Source of the DNA: Flammulina velutipes
Lineage: Eukaryota; Basidiomycota; Agaricomycetes; Agaricales; Physalacriaceae
NCBI GenBank assembly: GCA_011800155.1
Contig: CM022374.1
Coordinates: 1,240,001 to 1,304,000, forward strand
DNA: 64,000 nt
Direction: 5' to 3'
The translations under genes and the position numbers were made by a program. The notes beneath the pieces were generated by a model, which had not been told where the DNA came from, did no database searches, and saw nothing but the letters and a program-made list of their open reading frames with translations. How positions within the stretch are numbered: position 1 is the first letter of the stretch; the number at the start of each line of letters is the position of its first letter. This document shows, piece after piece, positions 47,194 to 59,088 of this stretch.

Positions 47194-48122
47194 ATGGCTT
47201 CGTCGTCTATGCACCACCAAAGCTTCAACTGTACGCGGGCGCTGTTCAACCTCATCTATTTAAACTTTCTAAACGTGCCTCCAGTTCCAATACTAGCGGC
47301 GCCTAGTGGGCCTAATATAACCGACCACGACAGTGAGATATGCGTGTATAGTGCGCCGGACGGATACGCTAATTTCTAAGCAGTAAGCGCGTATGGCGAC
47401 TACCAGCTGCAGTTAGGCGATGACAGCACGCTGTTCTTCCAGAATCGTCTCCGGAATGAGATCGCAGAACTCGAGTGGATGGCGAAGATTGGAACATACC
47501 ATGTACGCTGCATGTTGCTCTATCCGACCTACAACGTTGACCGTAACCCACCCATAGGGCACAATATGTGCATACATCTCAACTATGATGCTCCCCATTG
47601 CATACTGCAGCAACCTACCTCACATATCGCCTATCATGACCTTACCCTTTGAATCCATCTCCATCACCGCTATCATCTTCAACGCTGTCGCCGCATTATT
47701 ATCATACATGACTATCCAGAAAGCACGCATGATGCCTGCTGAATTTCCTCTACGGAGAACATACCAAACACCTGAACCTTCCTTCCTCCCCCACTACGTT
47801 CATTATTTCCGTGGTCGCTTTCGAAATCACTGTGCGTTCGTTCCGTGTATATGTCTTGCGCCACATATTAACCTCCCATGTAGTCGCGTTAACCTTTTTT
47901 CTGGGGACGTTTTGCGTTGTATTCCAAGTACTGCTCTATGTGCGCTTACTACGCCACGCCCAGCTCGATGTGCTCCGTGCGCAAATTGCTTATTACACAT
48001 CGCTACTCGACACCGCGCCCATACGAAGTCATCGGATAACCGCAGTATCGTCGATTTCGTGGGGCCTGCATCCGTTACTATCGTATACCAGCTCTCAATC
48101 TCACTCTCGTGCTATCATGTAG
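47194..48122 (+). CDS. Multi-span membrane protein E, divergent member of the A/B/D family
   Basis: Exons 47194-47332, 47384-47502, 47558-47810, 47884-48122; 249 aa. Phases agree at all three introns. Hydrophobic spans are GTICAYISTMMLPIAYC, SISITAIIFNAVAALLSYM and LALTFFLGTFCVVFQVLLYV. They occupy the same positions as the spans of A, B and D; the last echoes LFLGMWCLFLQVMIYV. The sequence is far more diverged and the polar C-terminus longer. The start codon and the last intron are the least certain points. Confidence 0.55.
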
Positions 48123-49013
48123 ACCATCTATCTCCAACGGAACATGTATTTTAGTATCTGCCCAGAACAAGGCGCTCCTTATTAGGGCATAACCAACGGT
48201 AGAGCGCGTTGCTCAAACTCCAAGTTGTAATGCACTGTGATCATGCCGTGAATTACGCTTTTCCCCAGCTTCGGAGTGGATGAGGCCGTAGAAACAGATT
48301 GATCACTGTCGTCCGGTACGCTTGGCCCCGTAGGTACACTTACCGGCGGTTTCTCAAAGCATTGATGACTCGGTATCTTTTGTCTTCGCCTGTTGGTATT
48401 CAACGCGCTTCGCAACAACATTCTGAATTCGCTGCTGAGGTCCCCATCTACGCCCGGCAGTGTCGCATTGGATAGTAATCAGTGTGGCGGCAATTATATC
48501 ATCGATGGGCGTCGTCCAGCGCGGGAGCTCACTGCATTTTGCTTCTAGAATAGCTAGATGAGAGCGAACGCACTGGTCCGACGTCCTCGAGGCGAGTTTT
48601 TGCGGACTGTGCGTCATAGGTGGCAGTGCCGGGAGATGCCGCACCGCCCTGAACTCAGACGTGCTCCCCAACTTCCAAGTCCAAATTTACGTATGCACCG
48701 CATTTCAAGGACTTTGCATAACTACCTATATAAAGACGGGTAGGACGCGATTCTATCATGCTCTCGGAAAGGCAATCTTCACCGCGACGGTCGACAACAA
48801 CATACTGTCTGTCACTTTGCGATCTACAGTTTCCCGCATAAACACTGTTTGGCACTAGAAGTAGGCGAACGCGTCCAGCCGATCCTTTTGACTTTCATCT
48901 CTGCCTTGTGCTCTCCCCTTCACCCCCTTGCCTTTCTTAGAGTCGCGGGTTCTGTTACGACATCACCAATACATCAACTAGGCGCCGCTTTTCAACAGTC
49001 CATCATCTCTAAT
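48123..49013. other. Intergenic region with an unassigned minus-strand open frame
   Basis: A 105-codon minus-strand frame (48354-48671) and a neighbouring one (48182-48421) lack an ATG and a convincing splice link. I do not call a gene. The right end is the promoter of the zinc-cluster regulator. Confidence 0.45.
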
Positions 49014-52000
49014 ATGTACAATGACTCTCAGTGGCCCTACACCCCTACCTACCAGCAGGCTCTGCACCCTTCGCAGGACTTTAATTTCTCTGGCGATGCT
49101 GCCGAACCCACCCAGCGGTCGTATTCCAATAACCAGCCAGGCTTTCCCAGCGCCACGGGCAGTGGTAGTGGCTACCCAGTCCATTCCTATGGAGTCGTCC
49201 CACAGTTCTCTAATCGCTCACGGTCTGCCGACCAGGTATACGTTCCTGGCCAGGTGCAAAGGCCTTCGCAGCATCATTTTGCGAACACCTTGGACGTCGG
49301 CTCCCACCAACAACAGAGGTTCCAGCAGATGGCAGCATTTCAGGGCTCGAGCTCCTCCCAGTCCTCGTCAATGTCCGACTCGCAGCCCAGCGAGGCCTCA
49401 GAGCGGATAATTGCGCCATTTTTGTCAGCGAGCCCTGTTCCCACACAGACAACGTTCCCCCAGGTTACGCAGCCTTCGCCCCATGCGAGCTCTTCTACCT
49501 CTCTTCCCCCGAAAGCCAAAAGGCCACGCCTTCCTGACGTCGTAACTACCGATGAAGATGAACCAATGGCCGATCACAAGGAAGATATGAAAGCTAAATC
49601 GTGAGTTGCTTTTTGTCTCCAGTGGCTCTAGTGCCCTAATAATTTATTCAGACGGGCTTGCGAGCGCTGCAGGAATCTCAAGGTTAAGTGCGAATTTAGG
49701 ACCGATACAGACCCGTGCAAGCGCTGCTTGAACGGCGGGCACACATGTGTCATCCCCGGGAAGAAGAAGCGGCGCACGCCCCCGTAAGTATACGTACTTC
49801 TTAGGTTTGCGCGATCCTCATTGCTTTCTAGGAAGCGGGAACACTTGATGAACGAAATTCGCGAGCAGGCCGATCGTATTCGCGACCTCATGAGCCAATT
49901 GGACGACGCGAACAAGAAACTTCGACAGCCTGGAGGCAGGTCGGATGTTTCCTCACAGAGCTCGGTAGCTTCTCCGCCGAATTTGTGCTCCCCGTCACCT
50001 CTCGTCTCTGCCCAAGAGATCGGTGACAGCTTGCTGGACAACAGGACGAACGAAAATGTTACGGCTTGGATCGCGAAAGCGAAGGAGAGCTTTGCTCAAT
50101 TCGACGGCTTCCTTAATGACGGGTCTGGCGTGTCCAAGGATTATTGCTTCAAGGGTAATCCCGAAGATTCCTCGGATAGCGATGACGGCTACGTGGGAGA
50201 GAAAGGCGACGGAGAATACGAGTTTGCCGTCGTTGACTCTGAAAGCGAGGAATGGAATGCGAGCGGCACCTCTCATGGAACACGGCAAAATGCGCCTCGT
50301 CGCCAATCGTCTGTCTCGAGCAATACTAGTAAGGTCACGAAGGGTAGCGGAAGTGGTAAACGCACCAGTGTCAAACCAGCGACACTCCCTACTGAGGCGG
50401 CGCCATTTGGTCTCATGGCCAACCTAAGTATAAGGCGGAATAGACAACGAGGCAACAGCGATGAAGTCGAAGGCGGCCAAGCGAGTGTGGGTGTAGCGGG
50501 AGATTTCTTTTTCGAGAGTGAGTAACTTTGTCTTCCCAGGTCTGTTCTCTTATTTATATTTGACTCTAAAAGGCCCTGGCGTAGAATCCCGAAGACAACG
50601 GTTAGAGCAAGAGATTCAGATGCCCGAGATTCTCAGTCGCGGGATAATAACGACGTCAGAAGCTGAGGAGCTTTTCAAAATGTATGTCGATTCTGTCGGC
50701 CGTTTTGTTCGTCCGTTTACCTCTCGCAACGCAGATATTTCGACCGGATGAACCTATCACTGTCTCTAGTAGACCCGGCTTTGTACACTGCGCAAAATAC
50801 ATGCTACAGAAGCCCTTTCATGTTCACAGTTAGTGCGTGTCAATGTTCGGTATTTTTCGAGTCCGATGCTAATTTTTGGCCTCCTAGTTTGCGCCATCGC
50901 TTCCAGATATAACACTAATCGGCCTGGGCTCTATGAGCAGTTGATGCACCAAGCCCAGCTAGCGGCTGGATCGGCTCTCATCACTGGTACAAAAAATGTC
51001 GAGATGTGTATAGGCTATATTTTGCTTAGTTTATTCCCTGTTCCTACGCGACGATGGGACGAACAACGTGGGTGGCTCTATCTAGGTCTCGCTATACGGT
51101 TAGTATTATCTTTTCCTTCTACTCTCTTGTACCATTATACTCACCCCAAAATATCTTTAGAACGGCCATAGACATCAACCTTCACCTCCCAAATACCGCC
51201 AAACCCGTGAACGCCCTGCACGCGCGCGAGATGCTAAACCGCACGCGTGTGTGGCTCAACTGTTTTAACTTGGACCGCTCAACAGGCTCTCAGTACGGGA
51301 AGCTGCCCATCATCAGTAACATGGACTACACAGCAAATCACGCGGACAACTGGTGGTTGAGCTCGCCATACAACATGAGGCATTTCGACATCCATATCTC
51401 GTGCTACAACGCCGAGCTGCGCGTCATAGGCAGATTCATTTCTCAGATATATAGCGACCCCGAGCATCCTACCGGTCTGAACAAGGTGCGGAAACTCATC
51501 CCAGCCCGCGCTTTTGTTCTAACCCCGTTCCAGGAAGTTGACTTCGTGCGAATTACATCAGAAACCGACGAGGAACTCAAATGCCTCAAGGACAAGTGGA
51601 TGGCTATCATCGTCGAACAAACAGACCTATCAGATCCGCAAAATCACTTCCGAACCGGCCTGCTGAAGCTCGCATATAGCTACGCCCGGTTGGTGGTGTT
51701 GTCGTTTGGCTTCCAGCACGCATTTGGTAAGAATCAACACGCAGAGAATCCTTTTTTGATGCGGGTGAGTGTCAAAACATGTTAATGGTTGCGACGGACA
51801 CAGGTTCTCATTCATTCATTTAGTGTCTCTTAGCCGCATATGATGTTGTTGACGTGACGGTGAATGAACTCGGCCGTCCAGAACAGAGTGCGTACTATGC
51901 ATGTTCTCCCACGAAACGTACCCTCTAACACATCGACATTGACAGGAGTGTACCTACGCTACGGCCCAGAAGCGCAGACCGTATTCGTGACTTTTGCATC

Positions 52001-52663
52001 GACGTTCCTCATCAAGGTACGTTCGCTCGTGCACTCTCCGAGCCGCTCCCATGATATGAACATTCCCAACACAGCTTCTCCAACCAAGATACAGCGAACA
52101 CATCTCGGAGGAACACCGCACACATATTATCACTGTCGTTCAGAGTGTTATCGATCTACTCGGATCAGCGGATGTGGCGGTGGACGAACGACATGGACCG
52201 AAAGTCTATTCACCCTTCTTGAAGAGTCTCCTGGAGGTGACGCTCGCGGAGAAACCACATAGCAGGGGAAATTCGCGCCGAGCCAAGTCTTCGACGTCCC
52301 CCAATCTTTCCACATCCTCGTCCTACTCGCATTCGCAACCGCAGTCGCAGTCGCAATCACCAGCGTCCGTGTCCACAAATCTTTCCACACCAACATATGA
52401 CTTCCCAATGCAAGCTTCCAGTCACTTATTTTCTCAGAGTGCTGCTTCGCATGAGGATGCTATGCAAAACCTTCTTACCCCGGATCCGGAGTTCTTCCGA
52501 CCTCCACTCGGATTTGACGAGGATATATTGCACAATATGCAGTCATACCCATCTGCGTGGCCAATGCCAGGTATGTCCAGCCCCGGATCATTGCGCCACA
52601 ATCCTTACATTTCCCACAGGTTTTGACTGGATGAGCAACTATCGCGGAAACCACACTCAGTAA
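49014..52663 (+). CDS. PriB-like Zn2Cys6 transcription factor
   Basis: Fungal zinc-cluster regulator, 1017 aa. Exons 49014-49600, 49652-49783, 49832-50517, 50573-50681, 50735-50832, 50888-51098, 51161-51485, 51534-51764, 51824-51887, 51946-52016, 52075-52570, 52620-52663. A Gln/Ser-rich N-terminus is followed by the binuclear cluster at about 196-230 (ACERCRNLKVKC then PCKRCLNGGHTC), a basic KKKRR linker and a coiled coil (HLMNEIREQADRIRDLMSQL) for dimerisation. An acidic/Ser region precedes the fungal transcription-factor domain (ICAIASRYNTNRPGLYEQL, RTAIDINLHLP, WLNCFNLDRSTGSQYGK). The protein ends GFDWMSNYRGNHTQ. The layout matches basidiomycete PriB, first described in shiitake. Target genes are unknown. 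Confidence 0.9.
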
Positions 52664-52797
52664 TTGTATCACTCAGCTTTAGAATGTTGTTGTACCACGA
52701 CGTGTATCTTACCTGGAAGAGAAAAGTCCGATAGTGTAAATGTAATCTTGTGCGTTAAAAGTACATGCAGAAATAAATAATTACTGTATAAACTTTC

Positions 52798-55008
52798 TTA
52801 CAGTCGTGAATCTTCAGGCATATCTCTCATGGCCTGGCGAACACCCAAATCGCTCAATACGTCCTCGGCTCCGCCTAGTAGGGCATCAAATGGGATGGTA
52901 CGATGATACTAGACAGGCGGCATTAGCTTTGACATGACTCGGGGAGTGATTGGAGACTTGACATACGTGTTCTATCATCTTGCCCATGCCAGACTGGGTG
53001 ATTCCACGTCCGCCAAAGATTTGAACAGCGTCACGAGCGGTCTCCTGTGCGCATGATGTTGAGTAGCTTTTCAAGAGAGCAATTTGTCTATTGTATGGTC
53101 ATAATCAGCGAACTGATAAGAAGTGAACAGGAATGCTTACCCAGCGAGTTTCTTAGACTGCTGCTTGTAGGACATATTGCACATTTGGTACGTGATGTTC
53201 TCGAGCCAGTTCTGGACACCTAGCGGGTTGTGAGTCAAAACAATCAGAAGGCATGGCATCACTTACTCTCAGCGCGTTGTATCATCTGGGCGATCTTGTT
53301 ACGAATCACAGCTTGGGAGTTTAAAGGTTTGCCAAACGCTTTGCGCTGGGCAGTCCACAATAAGCATGCGTCCACTAAGAGGACAAGTTAAGACCGATAA
53401 ATTTTGATCCAAAGTTGTGATTTACCTATGCTTCGTTGACTGCGAGCGGAAGCGCAACACATCACCCATCGTTCGTGGTTGAAATTGCTGAGTATGACGA
53501 AGATTCCTCCGCCTTCTTCTCCGAGGGTGTTTTCGACCGGAACCTTGACGTTTTCAAACGTTATAAAGCCAGTACCAGCGGCTGGGGAGTAACTAGTCTT
53601 GATAGGTCTAGTGTCAACACCTTCACCTCGTTCTATCAATATCACGGTGAAGCCATCCTCAGTCTTGCATCCCACAGTAAAGTAATCGGCAAAGCTGGAT
53701 CATCATGAGTATGCTATTATATGTCAAAGCAGGGGTCACTTACGTTGCGTTAGTTATCCATTTCTTGGTTCCTAAAGAAAACGTTGAAAGACATTCTGAT
53801 GATTACGAGTATTAACATACCATTGACAATCCAATGCTTTCCGTCCTCGGTTTTGACAGCAGTCGTTCGTAGACCCATCACATCACTGCCAGCTTGAGCT
53901 TCCGATATGGCAAGGCATATGAACTTCTTGGCTGAGAACACCTGAGGCACGACCTTTGCCTTCAGTTCTTCGCTACCAAAGTTGAGCACTGGGGGGAGAC
54001 CGATAACCTTTCCGCCCAGAAGACCTATGAAAGCTCAGGACAAAGAAAAGGAAGGGCCAGAGAGGCCATACCATCACCATAGCCCCGTGCATTGCAACGT
54101 GCTAACTCTTGGGTAATAATCAACTGAACAAATCATCAGTGCACATGCACCAGCGAACTAGTGACTTAAATACCTCGTGGAAATAATCAAATTCCTCTGG
54201 CTTAACGATACCGCCCATGAGAGTTAGACCTTTGAGGTGTTTTCCTGGACCCATGCGCATGGCATGGATGTTGAGCTCACTATCGGCAGTCAGAATGCGT
54301 AGCAAAAAGCGATATTTGGCGAACGTACGCCATTTTGTCAAACACGGATTGCGAGGGTCGTTTGCCATCGTCTTCGCGCGCCTGAGCGTCTGGTACTATG
54401 TACTCGTCCGTGAACTCTCTTAGGGCGACCTGGAGCTTCTTGTGGGTCTATCCAAGCATAAGACGCGTGTTAGAGCAGAAAATAACGCGTGCTGACCTCC
54501 TTGAAGTACGGACTGTGGAAGCCCGCCGAAAGCCACGTCGGTTCGCCATAGGGAACTTTGCTGAGATCGCCGATGCTATGCGAGCGAAGGATAGGCTCTT
54601 CGTCGGCGACAGTACCAATCTGGAGGCGTTGGTACTGGGGGCGTTGAAGGACCTCCATCAAATGAAGACTAGTGAACGCTTCCGTTGCATCCTGGCCGGC
54701 TACGACGACATCAGAGAATGTCTGGTCGCTGCTTCCGTTGATGACGCACCGACTTCCTCGTCAAGCAGGACCCATGCACCGCCTGGATGCATGTCTTTGA
54801 AGCGGGATAGATTGTAAACCTTGGCATTAATAATTACCCACTGGCGCGAATGTCAATGGCTGCAACGAGACTTTTTAACGCCACGTACAAGATCATCTGC
54901 CTTGTTGTGCTGCAGATATTCGTTAGCGATATCCTCGGCAATGGTAAGGGCGCTGCTCACTGTTGCAACCTCGTCTTTGGAGTACTGTTTGAGTTCTTTA
55001 GAGGCCAT
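52798..55008 (-). CDS. Cytochrome b5-acyl-CoA dehydrogenase fusion, copy 2
   Basis: Inverted paralogue of 35282-37503, 519 aa. Minus-strand exons: 54961-55008, 54889-54909, 54750-54840, 54497-54699, 54329-54447, 54174-54279, 54072-54123, 53821-54024, 53744-53771, 53426-53694, 53267-53374, 53141-53219, 52967-53087, 52798-52908. Every exon has exactly the length of its partner in copy 1 and all splice sites are intact, so both copies look functional. The same features are present: MHPGGAW in the b5 domain, CLAISEAQAGSDVMGL and FGGRGITQSGMGK in the dehydrogenase, and a C-terminal SRL. Introns have diverged far more than exons. Differences such as LNIHAMR for LNLHAMR are conservative. Confidence 0.92.
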
Positions 55009-55050
55009 GATGGTGGTATTGAAGCAACCTGTAGCAGGCCCGTCCAACGC

Positions 55051-55077
55051 TTATGGGGTACCGAGCGGGGTTCGCAT
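55051..55077 (-). promoter_or_regulatory. Possible conserved uORF upstream of dehydrogenase copy 2
   Basis: Eight-codon frame MRTPLGTP then TAA, starting 69 bases before the main ATG. It shares its first six codons and flanking sequence (ATCACATGCGAACCCCGCTC) with copy 1. Confidence 0.5.
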
Positions 55078-55780
55078 GTGATTGTCTCGCATCATATCCG
55101 ACAATGTGAATTGTAATTCTCTCGTCCAATAACCGTATTCGGATTCGACGACATCAGAAAGATACACACCGGGACGCCCACACAGCTCACCAAGCGTTCG
55201 ACGACACGATTGCCTTACCCCCAAGTGTGCCGAGCTGTCTAGATGGGCTTCGCTCATTCTCAGCAGGAGCGGAATACGACAGGATAAAGACAGGCGGTAC
55301 AAACGTCTGGAATGAATGGCTTCACACCAAGCTTTGGCTTTGAAGTTAGTTAAAGTTCTCACTTGCCGCGTGTATAATATCTAATCTAATCTAATGTGGC
55401 GTCGAGCTTTGTTTGCAGGATTTATTGAGCTTGACGCTACCATTCCAACAATTACAGGCTTAGAGTCAAGTTGAGCACCTATGCCTGGTATCGCACAGGT
55501 ATCTGATGTATGTAAGGACATCAGGTGAATTGAATTCGTTGTTTGGGCCGCTACACTGCAAGCTATTGACAGCGGCGGATTTCGACTCGAGAAAATCTCG
55601 TCCTAATTAAATCTAAAGAATTGAACCAATATAGTACGAGCTTAATGCATATTTATCGCATGCAAATGAGCCGTCTGCTTTAATTTGGTTCCAAAAGTGG
55701 CAATCGCGCCTCATTGCGCTCCTATGACCGACATTTGATGACTAAGCGAACTGTTGCCGACTTGTCTTCATTCCACTAAG
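55078..55780. other. Intergenic region holding two divergent promoters
   Basis: Contains the conserved 5' block of dehydrogenase copy 2 (55060-55145 overall; the upstream box is 55119-55145) and the promoter of the Mim1 gene. A short TCTAA tandem repeat occurs near 55380. Nothing else recognised. Confidence 0.5.
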
Positions 55781-56681
55781 ATGGCGGAACAGACACCATT
55801 TAATGCTGCAGATGAATCGTTACTCGAGGTGAAGGACAAAGGCAAACTCTTATATGTCTGCTAATAAATGCAGGCGGCACTCAACCAGTCATTCTCTGCT
55901 TCTCCCAAGGACATACCGAGGCCCGCAGCTCCCAGCGCACCTGCAGACGTGAATCCGTCATCTGAACCTATATCCACGCCTCAACCTCTAGTATCCTCTC
56001 AAGAAATAGACGCTTGGAAGTCAGAATACGATACTCAAGTCGATGCATGGCGTGCCGAATCTGCAGACGCGCGGGAAAAGGCAGAGAAGGAGAGAAAACG
56101 CTGGGAAGAAATCAGAGCACGGGAACCTCCTCCCGCACCTCTGTCGAATTCGGGCGAGTCCAGCTGGGAGAAGGTCGGAAATAAGGACGGTCAAAGCGTC
56201 ACTGCAGTGTCAGGACCGCCGAGTATAGCCGACTCGCGGGATTTGGTGACTGGTGAAAAACAAGTCCGTTCTTTTACTTCGTAAAATCTCCAAACAACTG
56301 ACAATGTCGCAGGGTGGACCATCGCATTCTCAACACGGCTGTGATGATGGCGGCAAATGGGAAGACGTCCGGTCTTCGATGAGCTCATCATTCCCATCCA
56401 TGACTTTTCCTGAACACGAAGGCGACGACCTGCTAGCCACGCGAAACCCTCCCTCCGAAGTGCCCATGTCTGCTACTGTTGCTATATTTGACTCCTCGTT
56501 GTCCACGCGCACTCGCTGCAAAGCGCTATTCGCGTCACTTGCAATCAATCTCCTCCTTCCCTTCGTCAACGGTGTCATGCTCGGATTTGGCGAAATATTT
56601 GCGAAGAACATCGTTTTGGAATGGTGGAGACCTGGTTCCAGTGCGACACAGATTGGGATACGCCAACGGCGGCGTTCATAG
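55781..56681 (+). CDS. Mitochondrial outer-membrane import protein Mim1/Tom13
   Basis: Exons 55781-55828, 55874-56263, 56313-56681; 268 aa. Mim1 inserts alpha-helical proteins into the mitochondrial outer membrane. The diagnostic segment is near the C-terminus: FASLAINLLLPFVNGVMLGF followed by GEIFAKN. This single span with the invariant LPFxNGxMLGFGE motif and Gly-rich oligomerisation face is almost unmistakable. Ahead lies a long cytosolic region with a charged coiled coil (EIDAWKSEYDTQVDAWRAES), longer than in yeast Mim1 but plausible for a basidiomycete. Intron 2 has a weak donor (GTCCGT). Confidence 0.88.
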
Positions 56682-57311
56682 AATGTCTTCATGATCCTAG
56701 ATGACTCGGGTACGCTAATTTCGATATACAGCCAATGGATACTTGACCAACTGATTGCTATTCAAGACGTAGAATGAAGTACTTCTGGTTCTGTAGCAGA
56801 TTTAGGAAGATATCCAATACAGGAATGCTTCATCAAGTTTCTTACGCATCGGTAGAATCGAATACGGCAACGCACCATGCCTACGAGCATATCCAGAGAA
56901 TACATGCTACATGCGCTAGTACTTGTCTCCATCTCACTGACATTTTCAACGCACATCCACGATTACCTCCAGGATCGCCTGAGATGCGTACTAACTAGCT
57001 TTAGGCTGCGTTCGAAGTTATCCAACAGCTGTTGGTGTCAGTGGCTTTACCGTTTCTATAACATTCAACTCCACACTCGCTCGAGGAGAGACAACTTTGG
57101 GCCTATAGGAAATGTCCATGATACGCTCAACGCGCCATCAATTTCGACTGGGAGGATGGGTAAGTCGATCTAATCACAGTTGGATTACACATTCATCAAC
57201 TTTGTCATCCTCAGGCTGTGCAAGAACTTAACCACTGATCAGGTCATCGGCTGAGTAATACGACTATGCTGCAATAAATAGCGAGAATGTTGTCACCAAT
57301 CTACGAACACA
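56682..57311. other. Intergenic region with possible coding debris
   Basis: Around 56930-57230 frames read like protein (FEVIQQLLVSVALPFL, then RQLWAYRKCP, then RAINFDWEDG), but they are in different frames with stops between them. This may be a decayed gene fragment; the family is not identified. Confidence 0.35.
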
Positions 57312-58659
57312 ATGGCTCCCACCAACATCTTTCTTACAGGCGCGACAGGTACGCAGGCTCACCGTCTCGTTGATTTTTGTCTCTGACGTCACGACAACAG
57401 GCTACATCGGAGGAGCTGTCTTAGCACGCCTCCTCGACCACCCGCTTGTGAAAGACTTCAAAATATCGGTCCTGGTCAGATCAGCGGACAAGGCTAAACT
57501 GTTGGAATCGCTAGGCCTCAGGAGCGTACTTGGATCTCACGCAGATCACGAGCTCCTCACTTCCGAAGCTGCTAAAGCTGATATCATCTTCGCATGTGTA
57601 CGTGACTTCTCCATTCATCTGTTGCCAGCAGTCACTCACAAAGTATCAATGTTTAGGCTGATGCCGATGATTTGGGCGCTGCGAAGGCCATCCTAGCGGG
57701 CACGAAAATCTACTACGAGCGAACCGGGAAACAGGCATCTCTGATTCACACCGTAAGTGAAGGTGTTTCCAAGTAGCAAGTTGACTGAAGTTCCTTTAGT
57801 CAGGGACTGGTACGTCGATTAGCGTTATTCAAGAATAATGTTTTGAAGTATAATTCTCCAGGCGTTCTCGCTGTCTATACAAAAGGGGATTATGCACTTG
57901 ATACTGTCTATTCCGATCTCGACATCCCGCTCATCGAAAGTCTCGATATCGAACAACCCCACCGGAAGATCGATGTAACAGTTGTGCAGGCAGATGAAGA
58001 AGGTACGAATTCCAATATGATTCGTGTCTTGAGTGATTCTGACGAAAGTAGGTTACGTCAAGACGTACATAGTATTGCCATCTACGATCTATGGCCGAGC
58101 GAAAGGTCTTCTTGTCGACAAAGGGATCCAAAAGCCGTATTCCGCCCAGATACCTGAGTTTGTCAAAGTGAATCTAGATCGTGGCCAGGCTGGAACTATC
58201 GGAAAGGGTGAAAATCTCTGGCCTAACGTAGATATCGATGAAGGTATGGCGCTAGCATTTCAAAGATGCGGACCAACTAAACTTTCTACAGTCGCGGAAC
58301 TGTACATTATTCTGTTCGATCTAGTCCTCAAGGGGCAGGACAGCGACAATATACCCAAGGAATTCGAGCATGGTCGTTCCGGATTCTACTTTGGCGAGAA
58401 TGGCGAGCACAAGCTCGCGGACGTGTTTAAGGCGGCCGCCGTCGCGATGCACGGGATCGGCATTGGATCTGCGGAACCAACTACGCTCACAGAGGAGGAG
58501 CTAGCCAAATACTTCCCTGGAGGCGCGAGCCTCGGGACAAATTCCAGAGCCAAAGCAGACCGTGGCAGGGCGCTTGGGTGGAAGCCTGTGAAGACTACGA
58601 AAGATTTGTTGGCGAGTATCGAAGAAGAAGTGAAAGCGTTTGCAGCGGAAAGGGTCTGA
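57312..58659 (+). CDS. Atypical SDR/NAD(P)-binding epimerase-like protein, copy 1
   Basis: Exons 57312-57348, 57401-57597, 57657-57752, 57800-57809, 57862-58002, 58052-58243, 58292-58659; 346 aa. The N-terminal TGATGYIGG loop is the dinucleotide-binding motif of extended or atypical short-chain dehydrogenases. VRSADKAKLLE follows the second strand and VLPSTIYGRAKG contains a YxxxK-type catalytic pair. Residues such as FEHGRSGFYFGENGEH near the C-terminus are shared with copy 2. Substrate unknown. The fourth exon is only 10 nt (SGT plus one base) and is conserved in copy 2. Confidence 0.88.
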
Positions 58660-59088
58660 AGAGCATCGAAAATGTACAATAACAGAATCAGTGAGTGGAG
58701 CGCAGAGGAATATAGTGCATTGTGCGCAGCCATTCGACCTTTTCTCAAAAGCGGTCTCTGTATCAACGTCTCTCAACCTTTCGTGAACGATGCGGTCAAG
58801 CAAGACTTCGTCTTATCGTGGCTGCTCGATACTGTGACATATGCAGGTACGCTGAACATCATGTGCAATCATTAGGGATTTCTCTCTCCATTTGAACAAA
58901 GAACTATTTTGACTCGCCAATAGAAAACACTTCCTCGGTACCGGCGTCCCACCGAATGTTTGCTATAAACCTGACGCGTAACGTCGGCGAGAATGCACAA
59001 AGTATGCTGAGTCAGGAGACCACCTACAATAAATAGCGAGATTCATTCGACACTGGCAGCAGATCCCTGTTGACAATAATACCCAAGT
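58660..59088. other. Spacer between the two SDR genes
   Basis: 430 bases of 3' flank and promoter. A sequence near the right end (CCTACAATAAATAGCGAGA, about 59020-59042) resembles one before copy 1 (GCTGCAATAAATAGCGAGA, about 57271-57289), so part of the promoter was duplicated too. Confidence 0.55.

Noticed and set aside
48354..48671. Minus-strand frame WTTPIDDIIAATLITIQ as a gene
   Set aside because: No ATG, and no splice link to the neighbouring frame that keeps phase.
55086..55362. N-terminal extension of dehydrogenase copy 2 from a long upstream open frame
   Set aside because: The frame stops at 55051 before the main ATG, and copy 1 has a TGA upstream with no in-frame start; a short uORF is the more economical reading.
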